Part shown: piece by piece, positions 55,500 through 64,000 of the stretch
Layout: every line of letters starts with the position of its first letter
How positions within the stretch are numbered: position 1 is the stretch's first letter
Source: Paenibacillus profundus
GTDB taxonomy: Bacteria; Bacillota; Bacilli; Paenibacillales; Paenibacillaceae
Reading direction: 5' to 3'
DNA: 64,000 bases
Assembly (NCBI RefSeq): GCF_021369635.1
Contig: NZ_JAJNBZ010000014.1
Location: 77,896 to 141,895 of the forward strand
Made by a program: the position numbers and the translations under genes
Notes under the pieces: generated by a model
Seen by the model: only the letters and a program-made list of their open reading frames with translations
Database searches by the model: none
What the model was told of the DNA's origin: nothing

Positions 55500-57068
55500 T
55501 CAACTTCCGTCCTGTTCCAACAGCTTGTCCAGCTTCCTGCGCCGCTTCTTCTCCTTCAAGCGCCGCTCCCGCTCTTCCTTGCGCAGCGCCTTGGCGAGTG
55601 ACAGGCACATGCCGAGCAGAATGACAGCGAATGGCAGGGCGGTCAAGATAGAGGCCGTCTGCAACGCCTCCAGTCCGCCGCTCAACAGCAGAACAATCGC
55701 GATGAGCGACTGAAAGATACCCCATGCCAGCTTCACGGGAATGCTAGGATTCGGATTACCGTTCGAAGACATCATGCCGAGGACAAATGTAGCCGAATCG
55801 GCGGACGTAATGAAGAAGGTTACAATGAGCAGCGTAGCCAGTATCGCCAGGAACGTGCCCCCTGGCAAGTAATCAAGTGTGATGAATAATGCCGATGTAA
55901 TATCCTGCTTCACTGATTCGGCAATGGGCAGTCCATCGAACATTTCGAACTTCAGACCGGTCGCGCCAAAGACGGAGAACCAAATGAAGCTGAATCCGCT
56001 TGGCAAGAGCAGCGTTCCGAGAACGAACTCCTTAATCGTACGTCCACGTGAGACGCGGGCGATGAATGAACCTACAAACGGCGCCCAAGCAATCCACCAT
56101 GCCCAATAGAACAACGTCCAGTTCGCCACCCAAGAATCCTCGGTAAACGGCGTCAAGCGCAAGCTCATTTGAATAATGTTTTGCAAGTAACCTCCAAGCG
56201 TTGTCGTGAATGTATCAAAAATGAACGACGTTGGACCGAGCAGCAGTGTGAAAAGAAGCAATCCCAGCGCAATAAGCAGGTTCGTATTGCTCAGGATGCG
56301 AATGCCCTTGTCCAAGCCAGAGATGGCAGAAGTCAGGAACAGTACCGTTACGATTGCAATAATAATGATCTGAACCGTTGGATTGCTCGGAATGCCGAAT
56401 GTATGCGCGAGTCCGCCGTTGATTTGCATGACTCCAAGCCCAAGAGACGTGGCTACGCCGAAAGCGGTCGCTATAATAGCCAAAATATCGATAGCCTTTC
56501 CGATTGGCCCATTCACCCGGTCCCCGAGCAATGGCTGAAACGTCCAGCTAATCAGACCTTTATAGCCTTTGCGGAACGTAAAATAAGCCAGTCCGAGCGA
56601 CACAAGAGTGTAGATTCCCCACGGATGAAGTCCCCAATGGAAGAAGGAATAACGCAGCGCTTCTCGCGCCGCACCGGGTGTCATCCCGTCATCCGTAGGA
56701 GGAGTAATATAGTGGCTGATCGGCTCTGCCACTCCCCAAAACACAAGGCCGATTCCCATTCCTGCGCTGAACAGCATGGCGAACCAAGATATATTTGAAT
56801 ATTCAGGCTCATCATCGTCGCTTCCGAGTGTAATGTGCCCGTGTTTGCCAAAGGCCAGAACAAAACAGAATATCAAAATAACCAGTGCCGTAATGAGATA
56901 GAACCAGCCGAATGTCTCCGTCGTATATGACAATGCTGCGCTCGATTGTTCAGCAAGAGTGTCCGGTGCGACGAAGCCCCATATAACAAACGCTAGTATT
57001 ATTATGACTGAAATACCAAAAACCACATAACCACTCCTAGATGCTTGTCTTGTCGTTCTTGTTGCCAT
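55500..57068 (-). CDS. BCCT family transporter (glycine betaine/choline type)
   Basis: 522 residues, 12 helices. Substrate/sodium region GMGIGLVFWGVAEPISHY (about 98-115), SFFHWGLHPWGIYTLVSL, and WTLFYWAWWIAWAPFVGSFI with ARVSRGRTIKEFVLG are BCCT hallmarks (OpuD/BetL relatives). Imports compatible solutes for osmoprotection. The ATG at 57068 has no ribosome binding site and lies 16 bp from an intrinsic terminator. A GTG at 57026 (V15) is preceded by AGGAG at 7 nt and may be the true start. Confidence 0.92.
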   Translation of the reverse strand: MATRTTRQASRSGYVVFGISVIIILAFVIWGFVAPDTLAEQSSAALSYTTETFGWFYLITALVILIFCFVLAFGKHGHITLGSDDDEPEYSNISWFAMLFSAGMGIGLVFWGVAEPISHYITPPTDDGMTPGAAREALRYSFFHWGLHPWGIYTLVSLGLAYFTFRKGYKGLISWTFQPLLGDRVNGPIGKAIDILAIIATAFGVATSLGLGVMQINGGLAHTFGIPSNPTVQIIIIAIVTVLFLTSAISGLDKGIRILSNTNLLIALGLLLFTLLLGPTSFIFDTFTTTLGGYLQNIIQMSLRLTPFTEDSWVANWTLFYWAWWIAWAPFVGSFIARVSRGRTIKEFVLGTLLLPSGFSFIWFSVFGATGLKFEMFDGLPIAESVKQDITSALFITLDYLPGGTFLAILATLLIVTFFITSADSATFVLGMMSSNGNPNPSIPVKLAWGIFQSLIAIVLLLSGGLEALQTASILTALPFAVILLGMCLSLAKALRKEERERRLKEKKRRRKLDKLLEQDGS

Positions 57069-57084
57069 GTATGATATGTAAAAA

Positions 57085-57109
57085 AATCCCAGACCTATTG
57101 TGTCCGGGA
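57085..57109 (-). terminator. Terminator directly upstream of the BCCT gene
   Basis: ATCCC-G-GAC pairs with GTC-T-GGGAT on the minus strand, followed by TTTTTTTA. It ends the 57142-57426 transcript, or acts as a leader attenuator for the BCCT gene that begins 16 bp later. Confidence 0.7.
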
Positions 57110-57141
57110 TAAAAAAACATCATTACCTTGATTAAGTAAGC

Positions 57142-57426
57142 CTACCCCTCTTGCTGCTCCCATTGCTCACTTTCAATGAGGGATTGCAATCGGCCTTGTT
57201 CCTCTGCAAGCATTTCTTCCGCTAATTGGACCGGATGTGGATTCACGCTCAAACCGGCTTGTTCGACCGCGCGTTCGGCGTGCTCAAGAGATTGCTCCGC
57301 TTGTAGTACGGATTGGTCCGTTGGATGTGACATAGCCTGAGAAACAGCATTATGCGCTGTCTCAATGGCGTTTTGCGCCTGCGAGATCGGATTTTGCGAC
57401 TGCAAGCTGGAGTCGTATTGGGACAT
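57142..57426 (-). CDS. Hypothetical helical protein (94 aa)
   Basis: Highly polar, Gln/Glu/Ala/His-rich, with heptad-like stretches AQNAIETAHNAVSQAM and AEQSLEHAERAVEQAGLSV; no signal or membrane segment. ATG after GGAGGCTCACAGC. Function unknown. A hairpin follows 33 bp past the stop. Confidence 0.6.
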   Translation of the reverse strand: MSQYDSSLQSQNPISQAQNAIETAHNAVSQAMSHPTDQSVLQAEQSLEHAERAVEQAGLSVNPHPVQLAEEMLAEEQGRLQSLIESEQWEQQEG

Positions 57427-57510
57427 GCTGTGAGCCTCCTTCGTTGGAACGGTATTCGTTGCGGTCCTTCTCCAATGAATAGGATGTGCTCAGCAGCATT
57501 TTCTATACCT

Positions 57511-57735
57511 TTAGTCTTTCAAGAAGGATTTCGCCTTCTCGATAGCCTCATCTTCCGTCGGGGCGGTTACGTATCTGCCGTTAATATAAATAAACACTCG
57601 CTTGGTGCAATGTCCGCAATATGATTTGCAACCAATCTTAATGTCCGCATTCGGATCAAGCTTCTTCACTTTCGGTAAAAACGACTTCATTTTAATATGC
57701 CGACATTTATCACAAATACGTATATCGTTTGCCAT
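57511..57735 (-). CDS. DUF1450-like cysteine-rich small protein
   Basis: 74 residues. Cysteines in ICDKCRH and KIGCKSYCGHCTKR, the pattern of DUF1450 (YuzB-like), followed by VFIYINGRYVTAPTEDEAIE. Possibly metal-binding; function unknown. ATG after GGAGTGACGAATA (minus strand). Leftward, alone. Confidence 0.65.
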   Translation of the reverse strand: MANDIRICDKCRHIKMKSFLPKVKKLDPNADIKIGCKSYCGHCTKRVFIYINGRYVTAPTEDEAIEKAKSFLKD

Positions 57736-57855
57736 TATTCGTCACTCCGCTTTACCCACTTAGTCATGATGTACTTTCGCAATCATTTTGTTTGCTTGAC
57801 CTACTATGTCATTGTAAGGGAACCTGTACAGAGAAGCAACCATATTGCGCAAACT

Positions 57856-58122
57856 TCATGACAACTGTTCATATTTCAGAGAGCGTTTAGCAAACCATGG
57901 CATCAGAATAACTGTGAATAATATATCATCAATCGGCATAAACGGCAGAACATCCGGCATGATCCAATACAAGACAACGAGACCGACGAACAATGCCTTT
58001 TCCCAAATCGGTACGTTGCGTGATGCTAACAGACGGGGGACGGAGCTGATAAGCCACCACAGATTGTTCCAAGGGCGCCTTCCTCCCGAACGCTGCTTCG
58101 GTTCCCGTGATGATGGTGCCAT
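57856..58122 (-). CDS. DUF1232/YkvA-like small membrane protein
   Basis: 88 residues from ATG 58122, after GAAGGAGGTGTGCGCG; the frame extends 18 codons upstream without initiation signals. Basic N-terminus (REPKQRSGGRRPW), then RNVPIWEKALFVGLVVLYWI and MPDVLPFMPIDDILFTVILM, like the PxDxxPxxxxxDD core of DUF1232 proteins, then a basic tail. Function unknown. Confidence 0.55.
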   Translation of the reverse strand: MAPSSREPKQRSGGRRPWNNLWWLISSVPRLLASRNVPIWEKALFVGLVVLYWIMPDVLPFMPIDDILFTVILMPWFAKRSLKYEQLS

Positions 58123-58201
58123 CGCGCACACCTCCTTCACGATATTGTGCGTCGCGCCCCTTGGAACATACAACAAAACACAAATACATATTTACTAAAT
58201 T

Positions 58202-59428
58202 CTACGTGTTTTCGTTCTCGACTATATCACCTCTTAGTGCCTCCATCAAAATGGAAGACACCTCCCGATACATCGAATTAAAATCGTGCAAAGGCAACGG
58301 GCTTGATCCAAGTCCCACTTCAATGGTAAACCCCGGCTTGAGAAACCGCTGAATGAACCAATCTTTATAGCCTGCATCGCTTCCCGCTAGTTTAACGGCA
58401 CGATATCCGCTCACCAGTTGAAACCGTTCCGCCCAATATAACGACTCTTCAGGTTCGTAATCCCGGTAATTCCAATAAATCTCTTGACCTTGTGTATGAA
58501 ACGATAAGGCAAGCTCAAATGGAATTTGCTCTGTAAATGACGCTAAAGCGGCAGCCTCCGGCTCGGACAGCGGCTGCTCCCCTCCATAATTAAGCGGAGC
58601 CGGGGAAAGCATCCCCCGCCTTTCCCGCTCCTCCTCCCAATGAGCCGGGAATTGATCATTCAAATCAACGCCGCGCACGTTCGCCTTCCAACGCTGAAAC
58701 CGATTTGAGCCTTGGTTCCATTCCATAATCGACTTATAGAACGGATGCCCGAGCGAAATGCCCTCCTGCACCAATTCGACACCGTCGGGATTAACCATCG
58801 GCACAATCCACAATGACGTCCGCTCATAAGCGGCATGCGCGTCCCATCCGCGCCATGCCAAGCCGCTGTCATATGCATTTGCATAATCCTCAATGAATTG
58901 AACCAACAGAGCCGAGGTAATCCATTCATTCGCATGCACCGCTCCATTCGCATGTATCGGAACACCGCCCCTGCCGATACCAATGGCCTGTATCGGCTTG
59001 CCCAATACACTATGGCCGATCGTTTCCACTGAGATGAAGGAATATCGGCTGCTCAATCGACAGATATCCTCTGTCAGTTGAACATGTCCGTATTCCGCGT
59101 TTCTTCTTAGCGCCCCTTCCGGACAGCCGTAAGGAATGAGCAAGCTTTGCCCTTCCATCAATCGGCTCGGGTTGATGCACGGATTGGCGGAGGACAGCAG
59201 CTGCGCCGGTACGTGGAACCGGGAAGCGATATCGTAGAACGTGTCATGCTGCTGAACGATATACGTATTGTTCGGCCGCTTCGGAATCGTTATAACTTGA
59301 CCGGGAAGCGCATAATCCTCCGTATCCAGCTGTGGATTGAGCGCAAACAATGCATGCAGATTAATACCATAACGCGTGCAGATACGCAGGTAGGTATCGC
59401 CTTGCTGCACTATATAAGGGATAGCCAT
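58202..59428 (-). CDS. LysM-M14 peptidoglycan peptidase (gamma-D-glutamyl-diamino acid endopeptidase I type)
   Basis: 408 residues. Two N-terminal LysM domains (about 4-50, YIVQQGDTYLRICTRYGINL; about 54-100, YIVQQHDTFYDIASRFHVPA) bind glycan. A zinc carboxypeptidase domain follows: His/Glu in NGAVHANEW, substrate Arg, GVDLNDQFPA, third zinc His in LSFHTQG, catalytic Glu in GFTIEVGLG. Same layout as L. sphaericus ENP1, which cleaves gamma-D-Glu-meso-Dap bonds, so a role in sporulation or wall turnover is likely. No signal peptide. ATG after AGGAGGTGCCATAG. Confidence 0.9.
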   Translation of the reverse strand: MAIPYIVQQGDTYLRICTRYGINLHALFALNPQLDTEDYALPGQVITIPKRPNNTYIVQQHDTFYDIASRFHVPAQLLSSANPCINPSRLMEGQSLLIPYGCPEGALRRNAEYGHVQLTEDICRLSSRYSFISVETIGHSVLGKPIQAIGIGRGGVPIHANGAVHANEWITSALLVQFIEDYANAYDSGLAWRGWDAHAAYERTSLWIVPMVNPDGVELVQEGISLGHPFYKSIMEWNQGSNRFQRWKANVRGVDLNDQFPAHWEEERERRGMLSPAPLNYGGEQPLSEPEAAALASFTEQIPFELALSFHTQGQEIYWNYRDYEPEESLYWAERFQLVSGYRAVKLAGSDAGYKDWFIQRFLKPGFTIEVGLGSSPLPLHDFNSMYREVSSILMEALRGDIVENENT

Positions 59429-59529
59429 CTATGGCACCTCCTTAGCCTATCATCATTGATCATATGCCAGGAGGATGGCGAAAATTACAGGTTGCGGCGA
59501 CTAATGCTGCAGCTTAAAAATTATAAAAA

Positions 59530-59557
59530 GGCTTGAGAGGGCAACCCTCCTCAAGCC
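59530..59557 (-). terminator. Terminator of racE
   Basis: GGCTTGAG-AGGG pairs with CCCT-CCTCAAGCC (one bulge). On the minus strand it is followed by TTTTTATAA. About 120 bp past the racE stop. Confidence 0.75.
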
Positions 59558-59679
59558 TCTATGACATCAATAAAATTTTTGATTTCGAGTTTGATCATTG
59601 GAAGCTGCTTAAGCTGGCTGAATAGAATGCCCGCAAAGTAAAGGATTGACTTAGGAACAGACTCTCAACTGTGTGGATG

Positions 59680-60489
59680 TTATATGATTTGAGGCATCTG
59701 CCATACAACAGGCACAGCATGAATTTGTTCTCCAAGCCAAGAACGAGCGATCTGCTGGAATATTTCAGGATCACCACTGCAAAAGAATTGATGGACTGGC
59801 ACCACGTCATTATGAGCCAATTGCCCTTTATCATGCAAGATCGTGCTGATTTCCCTTGCTGTTTCTTCTGCAGAATTAATCAGTTGCACGCTTGATCCCA
59901 TTACTCGTTGAATCGGTTCCGTTAAAAAAGGATAATGAGTGCATCCGAGAATAAGGGTGTCTATTGGAACGTTTCGCAATGGATCCAATGAGTCACTCAC
60001 GATGTGCCATCTTTCATCAGATCGGAACAATCCCTTCTCCACCAGAGGCACAAAGTTAGGGCAAGATCTGCTAATGACCTCTACGTGTGGATTTAACCGT
60101 TTCAGTGCTTGTTCGTAAGCCCCGCTCTTAATCGTTCCCTCCGTACCGATAACTCCGATGTAACCTGTGTCTGTTGCTGAAAGGGCCGCCCTTGCGCCAG
60201 GATGAATGACGCCAACGACAGGAATCGAAACGTATGCACGCAGTTCTTCCAATGCTACGGCAGTCGCTGTATTGCAAGCGATGACAATCATTTTGGGTTC
60301 ATATTGAATGAGATAATCTACGATCTGTCGGGTGAATAGTCTTACTTCCTCCGCTGAGCGCGGACCGTAAGGCGAACGGGCAGTATCTCCGAAATAAATA
60401 ATTTTCTCGCGTGGCAGTTGACGCATCACTTCCTTGACGACCGTCAGTCCTCCCACACCTGAATCAAACATTGCTATGGCTTGCTGCAC
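59680..60489 (-). CDS. racE: Glutamate racemase (RacE/MurI)
   Basis: Interconverts L- and D-glutamate for peptidoglycan. 269 residues from GTG 60489 (VQQAIAMFDSGVGGLTV), matching the usual N-terminus; the frame extends 16 codons to an ATG at 60537 with no ribosome binding site. FDSGVGGLTVVKEVMRQLP, IYFGDTARSPYGPRS, first catalytic Cys in IACNTATAVALEEL, second in LILGCTHYPFLT with His. ATG/GTG choice is the main uncertainty. The nearest terminator is at 59530. Confidence 0.93.
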   Translation of the reverse strand: MQQAIAMFDSGVGGLTVVKEVMRQLPREKIIYFGDTARSPYGPRSAEEVRLFTRQIVDYLIQYEPKMIVIACNTATAVALEELRAYVSIPVVGVIHPGARAALSATDTGYIGVIGTEGTIKSGAYEQALKRLNPHVEVISRSCPNFVPLVEKGLFRSDERWHIVSDSLDPLRNVPIDTLILGCTHYPFLTEPIQRVMGSSVQLINSAEETAREISTILHDKGQLAHNDVVPVHQFFCSGDPEIFQQIARSWLGEQIHAVPVVWQMPQII

Positions 60490-60718
60490 GAATACACCGC
60501 TTCCTTCGTCTCTTGTTTGACTGACCTTTGATACCATATGATTGGTAGAGGTAAAACGTACCTCGATCTTATCAGCAAGTCAGACAAGGTTCAAGTCACA
60601 TGTTCCGGGATTGGCATGCAGCTAAAATCATTGTTTTCATATTGTTACATTACTGCAACCTTTTGTCTCTAAAAAAACGTTTATAATGATGCAAGATAAT
60701 GTAGAAAGGACTTGAAAT

Positions 60719-61879
60719 ATGAATCCTGAACGTTCATCGGCGGGAAGAAGCACCGCTCGTTCTCTGCCGCCACGTAAATCCGCTCAACAGCGGACAGGGC
60801 GGCGCAAGCAGCAAAAGACACAACGTCGTCGCAAACGTTCATTCTGGCGCACGCTCAGATTGACAGCAGTCGTTATGCTCATCATGAGCGCATTTGGGGC
60901 AGGGTGGTTATTTTTCACGCCATCCGGAACGGAAATGCGTTTCTTAATTGCAGATACTTTAATTACAACAAGACACCGACATTGGGCGAAATATGTAATT
61001 GGACAAGAAGAGCTCGATAAACGGGTAGCAGCATATTGGAAGAAATTCGAACAAATGGGCGAAGAGGAGTCCACTCTCGAAATTAAGAAGCCCGCGCCTG
61101 TTGAAGAAGAGCAGAAGCCGTTAATTGAATATAAGACAGTAAGCGGCAAGGGGTATAGCGGCTATTTGATGATTGTAAACGACCCGACCAAGATTCGAAT
61201 CGCCGTGCCGAATCGAGTCGGACGCGGTGAAAAGGTAAGCAGCATGGTCGAGCGTACCGGGGCACTGGCAGGCGTCAATGCGGGCGGCTTCGCCGATCCG
61301 AACTGGAAGGGGAACGGATTCCAGCCTATCGGTGTCGTCTTCGCTGACGGCAAACTGTATTACGATGGCGTAGGTAAAAACCGCCGCACTCAAATCGTCG
61401 GCATCGACAACGATGGAAAGATGGTAGCAGGCAATTATAAAGTCGATGAGCTGCTGGAAATGGGAGTAAAGGAAGGCGTCACATTCCAACCCCGCATGAT
61501 TGTCAATGGCAAGGGACAAATTAAAAACCATGCCGATGGCTGGGGGATTGCGCCCCGCACGGTAATGGGTCAACGGGAAGACGGTGCCATACTCTTCCTC
61601 ATCATCGATGGCCGCCAGACTCACAGCATCGGAGCCGATTTATATGACTGCCAACAAGTTATGCTGGAGAACGGAGCCGTTATTGCAGCGAACTTGGATG
61701 GGGGGTCCTCGACCGTGTTGGTCGAACGAGGCGGATCGATTAAGAATTCGCCTGCAAGCCAATACGGAGAGCGCTATTTGCCTTCCGCCTTCTTGGTCTT
61801 TGAGCATCCAGAGCAGGTTACAATCAAGAACATCTGGGAAGGCCTTGATCCAAGCCAGATCGATCCGAGCACATGGTAA
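60719..61879 (+). CDS. Membrane-anchored phosphodiester glycosidase (NAGPA-like domain)
   Basis: 386 residues: basic N-terminus (Arg/Lys-rich ~1-42), one membrane helix (~47-68), a short linker, then a NAGPA/phosphodiester glycosidase domain (~140-375). LAGVNAGGFADPNWKG, GWGIAPRTVMGQREDGAILF, IDGRQTHSIGADLYD and AANLDGGSSTVLVERGG are the conserved loops. Related to enzymes that remove N-acetylglucosamine phosphodiester caps and to B. subtilis YveB-like/spore-associated relatives; natural substrate probably a wall glycopolymer. ATG after GAAAGGACTTGAAAT. A hairpin follows at 61903. Confidence 0.88.
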   Translation: MNPERSSAGRSTARSLPPRKSAQQRTGRRKQQKTQRRRKRSFWRTLRLTAVVMLIMSAFGAGWLFFTPSGTEMRFLIADTLITTRHRHWAKYVIGQEELDKRVAAYWKKFEQMGEEESTLEIKKPAPVEEEQKPLIEYKTVSGKGYSGYLMIVNDPTKIRIAVPNRVGRGEKVSSMVERTGALAGVNAGGFADPNWKGNGFQPIGVVFADGKLYYDGVGKNRRTQIVGIDNDGKMVAGNYKVDELLEMGVKEGVTFQPRMIVNGKGQIKNHADGWGIAPRTVMGQREDGAILFLIIDGRQTHSIGADLYDCQQVMLENGAVIAANLDGGSSTVLVERGGSIKNSPASQYGERYLPSAFLVFEHPEQVTIKNIWEGLDPSQIDPSTW

Positions 61880-61902
61880 TCATATCGTATTATGAATGAG
61901 TG

Positions 61903-61945
61903 GTCCCTTCATCGCAACCGGGCGCGAATGGTTGTATGAAGGGAC
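61903..61945 (+). terminator. Terminator of the phosphodiester glycosidase gene
   Basis: GTCCCTTCAT pairs with ATGAAGGGAC around an inner CAACC/GGTTG stem, followed by TTCTTC. 23 bp past the stop. Confidence 0.8.
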
Positions 61946-61969
61946 TTCTTCGCTCTCATAGCACCGGTG

Positions 61970-62407
61970 TCAAGATTGATGAATTAACTCATGCTCCGTC
62001 TCCGCTTGGCTAACAGATTCCTCACTGTGACTGACGTTCTCGTTGGTTTGCCCCGATAGATTATCCTCATGTTGCTCTGCTAAGCTATCCGTGACTTGTT
62101 CTGCAGTATTCTCCTTAACCGCAGTGACCATAACCTTCTCTTCCTCTTCCGCTCCGTCCTGTCTCCACTCGCTCCAGCCTTGCTTGATAGCGACGACTTT
62201 CTCTTTCGCCGTCGTTAATAGTTCTCCTGAATGTTCCCCAAATTGCTTCGCCAAATGCTGTGTCTTCTCGCTGACCTGCTGTGCTCCTTCAGCAATATCT
62301 TGACGCAATTCACGGCCTGATTTGGGAGCCAAGAGAAGTGCGGACACCGAACCGAGCACTCCGCCGATTAACGCGCCAATCCAGAATGTTTTATTTGCTT
62401 TCGCCAT
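61970..62407 (-). CDS. YtxH domain protein
   Basis: 145 residues from ATG 62407, with GAAGGAGGAAC upstream. N-terminal membrane segment FWIGALIGGVLGSVSALLLA followed by PKSGRELRQDIAEGAQQV, the YtxH signature, then a long polar Glu/Gln/Lys helix ending acidic. Associated with general stress response in relatives. Follows the DUF948-like gene by 53 bp, a common partnership. Confidence 0.88.
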   Translation of the reverse strand: MAKANKTFWIGALIGGVLGSVSALLLAPKSGRELRQDIAEGAQQVSEKTQHLAKQFGEHSGELLTTAKEKVVAIKQGWSEWRQDGAEEEEKVMVTAVKENTAEQVTDSLAEQHEDNLSGQTNENVSHSEESVSQAETEHELIHQS

Positions 62408-62460
62408 TTTGTTAGTTCCTCCTTCTATTGCATTCATCCTTGCTGCACATCCGAAGAAGA

Positions 62461-62874
62461 TTACGATGCACGGGCGCGGCGGGATCGAATCTCACTCCAC
62501 AGTTTAAATAAAATGTCCAGCCAAAGCTGCGTATCGGGCTCGCGTCGTTCATCTGCTTCCCTCGCAGTGCCGATTCCAGAATACGCCCGCTGAGACCATC
62601 TGCCGAGGGCTTCATTCCACCGTCCAACCCGTTTATGCAATTCATGCAGCGTATCGGACCACTCCTTGATCGTGTCGCCTGTCTGTTCCGCTTGATTCAA
62701 CACCTTCTCTGCTCGGCGGGTAAGCTCTCGAAGCTGTTCAATCAGCCTGCGGCCTTCTTCCATGCCGGCATCCACCTTGGTCAGGCTGCGCCAGCTGCGA
62801 CAGATAAGCGCAATCGCGGCAATACATAAAGCAGTCCAAGCGATTGCAGCGATACAAATGCTCCAGGTTACCAT
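62461..62874 (-). CDS. DUF948-like protein
   Basis: 137 residues from ATG 62874, after GAGGAGGCACACG; the frame extends 62 codons upstream without initiation signals. N-terminal membrane helix (WSICIAAIAWTALCIAAIAL), then a charged coiled coil (EEGRRLIEQLRELTRRAEKV, LNQAEQTGDTIKEW). The layout resembles DUF948, which often pairs with ytxH, as here. Function unknown. Confidence 0.75.
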   Translation of the reverse strand: MVTWSICIAAIAWTALCIAAIALICRSWRSLTKVDAGMEEGRRLIEQLRELTRRAEKVLNQAEQTGDTIKEWSDTLHELHKRVGRWNEALGRWSQRAYSGIGTAREADERREPDTQLWLDILFKLWSEIRSRRARAS

Positions 62875-63029
62875 CGTGTGCCTCCTCGGATTGCGGCATC
62901 GACCAGGACGAATGCCCATGTCGTAATGACAGTATAAGAAAGTTGGGCTCGTCTTGACACAGGAAGGGCCGTCCTTTTTTATCAAGCATGTCCGCTCACA
63001 AAAGAAAAAAGCCGGGATGAATTGATATG

Positions 63030-63087
63030 CTCCCATCATAGTAGACAGTAGGAAAAACAAAAGCTTCTACTGCTACAGTGATGGGAG
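63030..63087. repeat. Inverted repeat at the left end of the IS3 remnant
   Basis: CTCCCATCA and TGATGGGAG are perfect complements at the outer ends; TAGTAGACAGTAG and CTACTGCTAC extend the stem with small mismatches. The right arm is followed by TTTTTCTG and then the orfA ATG at 63096. It may be the IS terminal structure or a transcription-protecting hairpin. Confidence 0.6.
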
Positions 63088-63095
63088 TTTTTCTG

Positions 63096-63784
63096 ATGTC
63101 TAAAAGAAGTTCAATTTCTTTTGAAACGAAATTACATGTGTACAGCGATGCTTAGAGCACAAATCAAATCCAAACTATGAAGCGAAACAGCTAGGTGTTA
63201 GCACACACACAGTTAAAGAATGGATAAGAAAATATAGTGCAGATGGTTTGGATGGGTTAAAGGAATGGAATACGTGGAAATCATACTCAAAGGAATTGAA
63301 GCTTGCTGCTATTAAAGATGTGTTGTCTGGTCATTGCTCCGTAGAAGAGGCGACAAAGAAGCATCGTATTTCGAGTAGAAGTGTTTTGGGGAAATGGATT
63401 ACCAAGTATACTAATGAGATAGAATTGAAACCTACACATAAAGGAAAAGGACTATCTCATATGAGTAAAGGACGTAAAACAACTTTCGAGGAACGCATTG
63501 AAATTGCACAATATACAATCGCTAATGGTTTGGATTATCAGAAAGCGATCGAAAAGTACGGTGTATCTTATCAGCAGGTGTACGCCTGGGCTCGGAAATA
63601 TCAAGCAGGCAGTGAGGATGCTCTTAAGGACAATCGCGGTCGCAAAAAGCCTTTAGAGGAACTAGATGAGCATGAACGTCTTAAGCTACGGATCAAGGAA
63701 TTAGAGGCTCGAAACGAATACCAAGAGATGGAGAATACTTTCGCAAAAAAGTTGGCGGAGATCAAGCGACGAAATACACGCTAA
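63096..63784 (+). pseudogene. IS3-family (IS150-like) OrfA with N-terminal frameshift
   Basis: ATG 63096 reads SKRSSISFETKLHVYSDA and stops after 19 codons. One base out of frame it continues VQRCLEHKSNPNYEAKQLGV, STHTVKEWIRKYSADGLDGL and so on to ...KKLAEIKRRNTR at 63784, so a single base was lost near 63139. Two helix-turn-helix segments are visible, including VSYQQVYAWARKYQAGSEDA, and a C-terminal coiled coil. A6G near 63740 (GCAAAAAAG) is a classic -1 slippery site toward OrfB. AT-rich compared with the chromosome. Confidence 0.85.
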
Positions 63785-63971
63785 CCCTCGTTCGACAAGT
63801 AGACTTGTATCAAGCGATTCAAGAACTGAACAAAGAAAAAGGTTACGCAATTACAAAGTTGTGTACGTTAGCAGGGGTTGCTCGATCTGCCTATTACAAG
63901 TGGTTAAAATGGACGCCATCCGCCAGAGAACTTGAGAATTATATGCTATATAAGTTGAATCAAAGTTCTTA
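63741..63971 (+). pseudogene. IS3-family OrfB N-terminal remnant (truncated)
   Basis: In the -1 frame after the A6G site: VGGDQATKYTLTLVRQVDLY, QAIQELNKEKGYAITKLCTL, AGVARSAYYKWLKWTPSARE. This is the start of an IS150-type OrfB. It stops (TAG) after LENYMLYKLNQSS, before any DDE residue, in what looks like foreign sequence. The rest may lie beyond the right edge or be gone. Confidence 0.8.
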
Positions 63972-64000
63972 GCAACCCTTGGCAAGGAAAAATGAACCAT

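Overview
The window looks like chromosomal DNA of a Gram-positive, spore-former-type Firmicute, most likely a Paenibacillus or close relative. Supporting points are strong AGGAGG ribosome binding sites, TTG starts, the coproporphyrin-type haem cluster hemE-hemH-hemY, the sesquarterpene synthase ytpB, a lipoteichoic-acid-synthase-like enzyme, RacE, a LysM/M14 peptidoglycan peptidase and a multimodular secreted chitinase. Species cannot be fixed from this sequence alone. Most of the window is ordinary single-copy chromosome, with a few scarred intergenic zones that hold nearly all the unusual material.

Layout. 1-8.9 kb: a peptide-type solute-binding lipoprotein (cut by the left edge), then a duplicated block (DUF3899-like membrane protein plus chitinase tail) next to an intact two-catalytic-domain GH18 chitinase, then 1.26 kb of repeat-bearing non-coding DNA. 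8.9-15 kb: ytpB-pfkA, an MFS permease, a nitroreductase and an AraC regulator. 15-26 kb: lacZ divergent from that AraC gene, a cold-shock protein, two small genes, oligoendopeptidase F with two plausible starts, an FAD oxidoreductase, LapA, an M42 aminopeptidase and a YhdH-type oxidoreductase. 26-34 kb: a leftward series (CapA, FAH-family hydrolase, DUF92, TetR, ABC-F), then a fused MoaD-MoaE facing a MoeB/ThiF enzyme. 34-44 kb: two glycosyltransferases, moeA beside a broken moaA, hemY-hemH-hemE, a broken tatA and an MFS exporter. 44-53 kb: a LacI regulator, a HAD phosphatase, two tandem sodium symporters, an O-methyltransferase, a THUMP RNA methyltransferase and an LtaS-like enzyme. 53-64 kb: a degenerate tandem-repeat array next to a transposase-derived gene, a BCCT transporter, several small genes, the M14 peptidase, racE, a phosphodiester glycosidase, YtxH and DUF948-like genes, and a decayed IS3 element running off the right edge.

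The strongest candidate for something new is at 53.4-54.9 kb. An IS1595-like protein has lost the first catalytic aspartate and has no visible terminal inverted repeats. Its promoter is near-consensus sigma-A type with two LexA-type (GAAC-N4-GTTC) boxes: one fills the -35/-10 spacer and one sits just after the -10. It converges on an array of eight degenerate ~47-bp repeats starting about 60 bp past its stop codon. This suggests an SOS-controlled, domesticated transposase module. The promoter is read directly from the sequence; the function is inference.

Other items of note: an internally deleted moaA beside intact molybdenum-cofactor genes, a MoaDE fusion that keeps an internal Gly-Gly, a probable dual-start (secreted/cytosolic) PepF, remnants of tatA and yebC, and two families of dispersed intergenic repeats.
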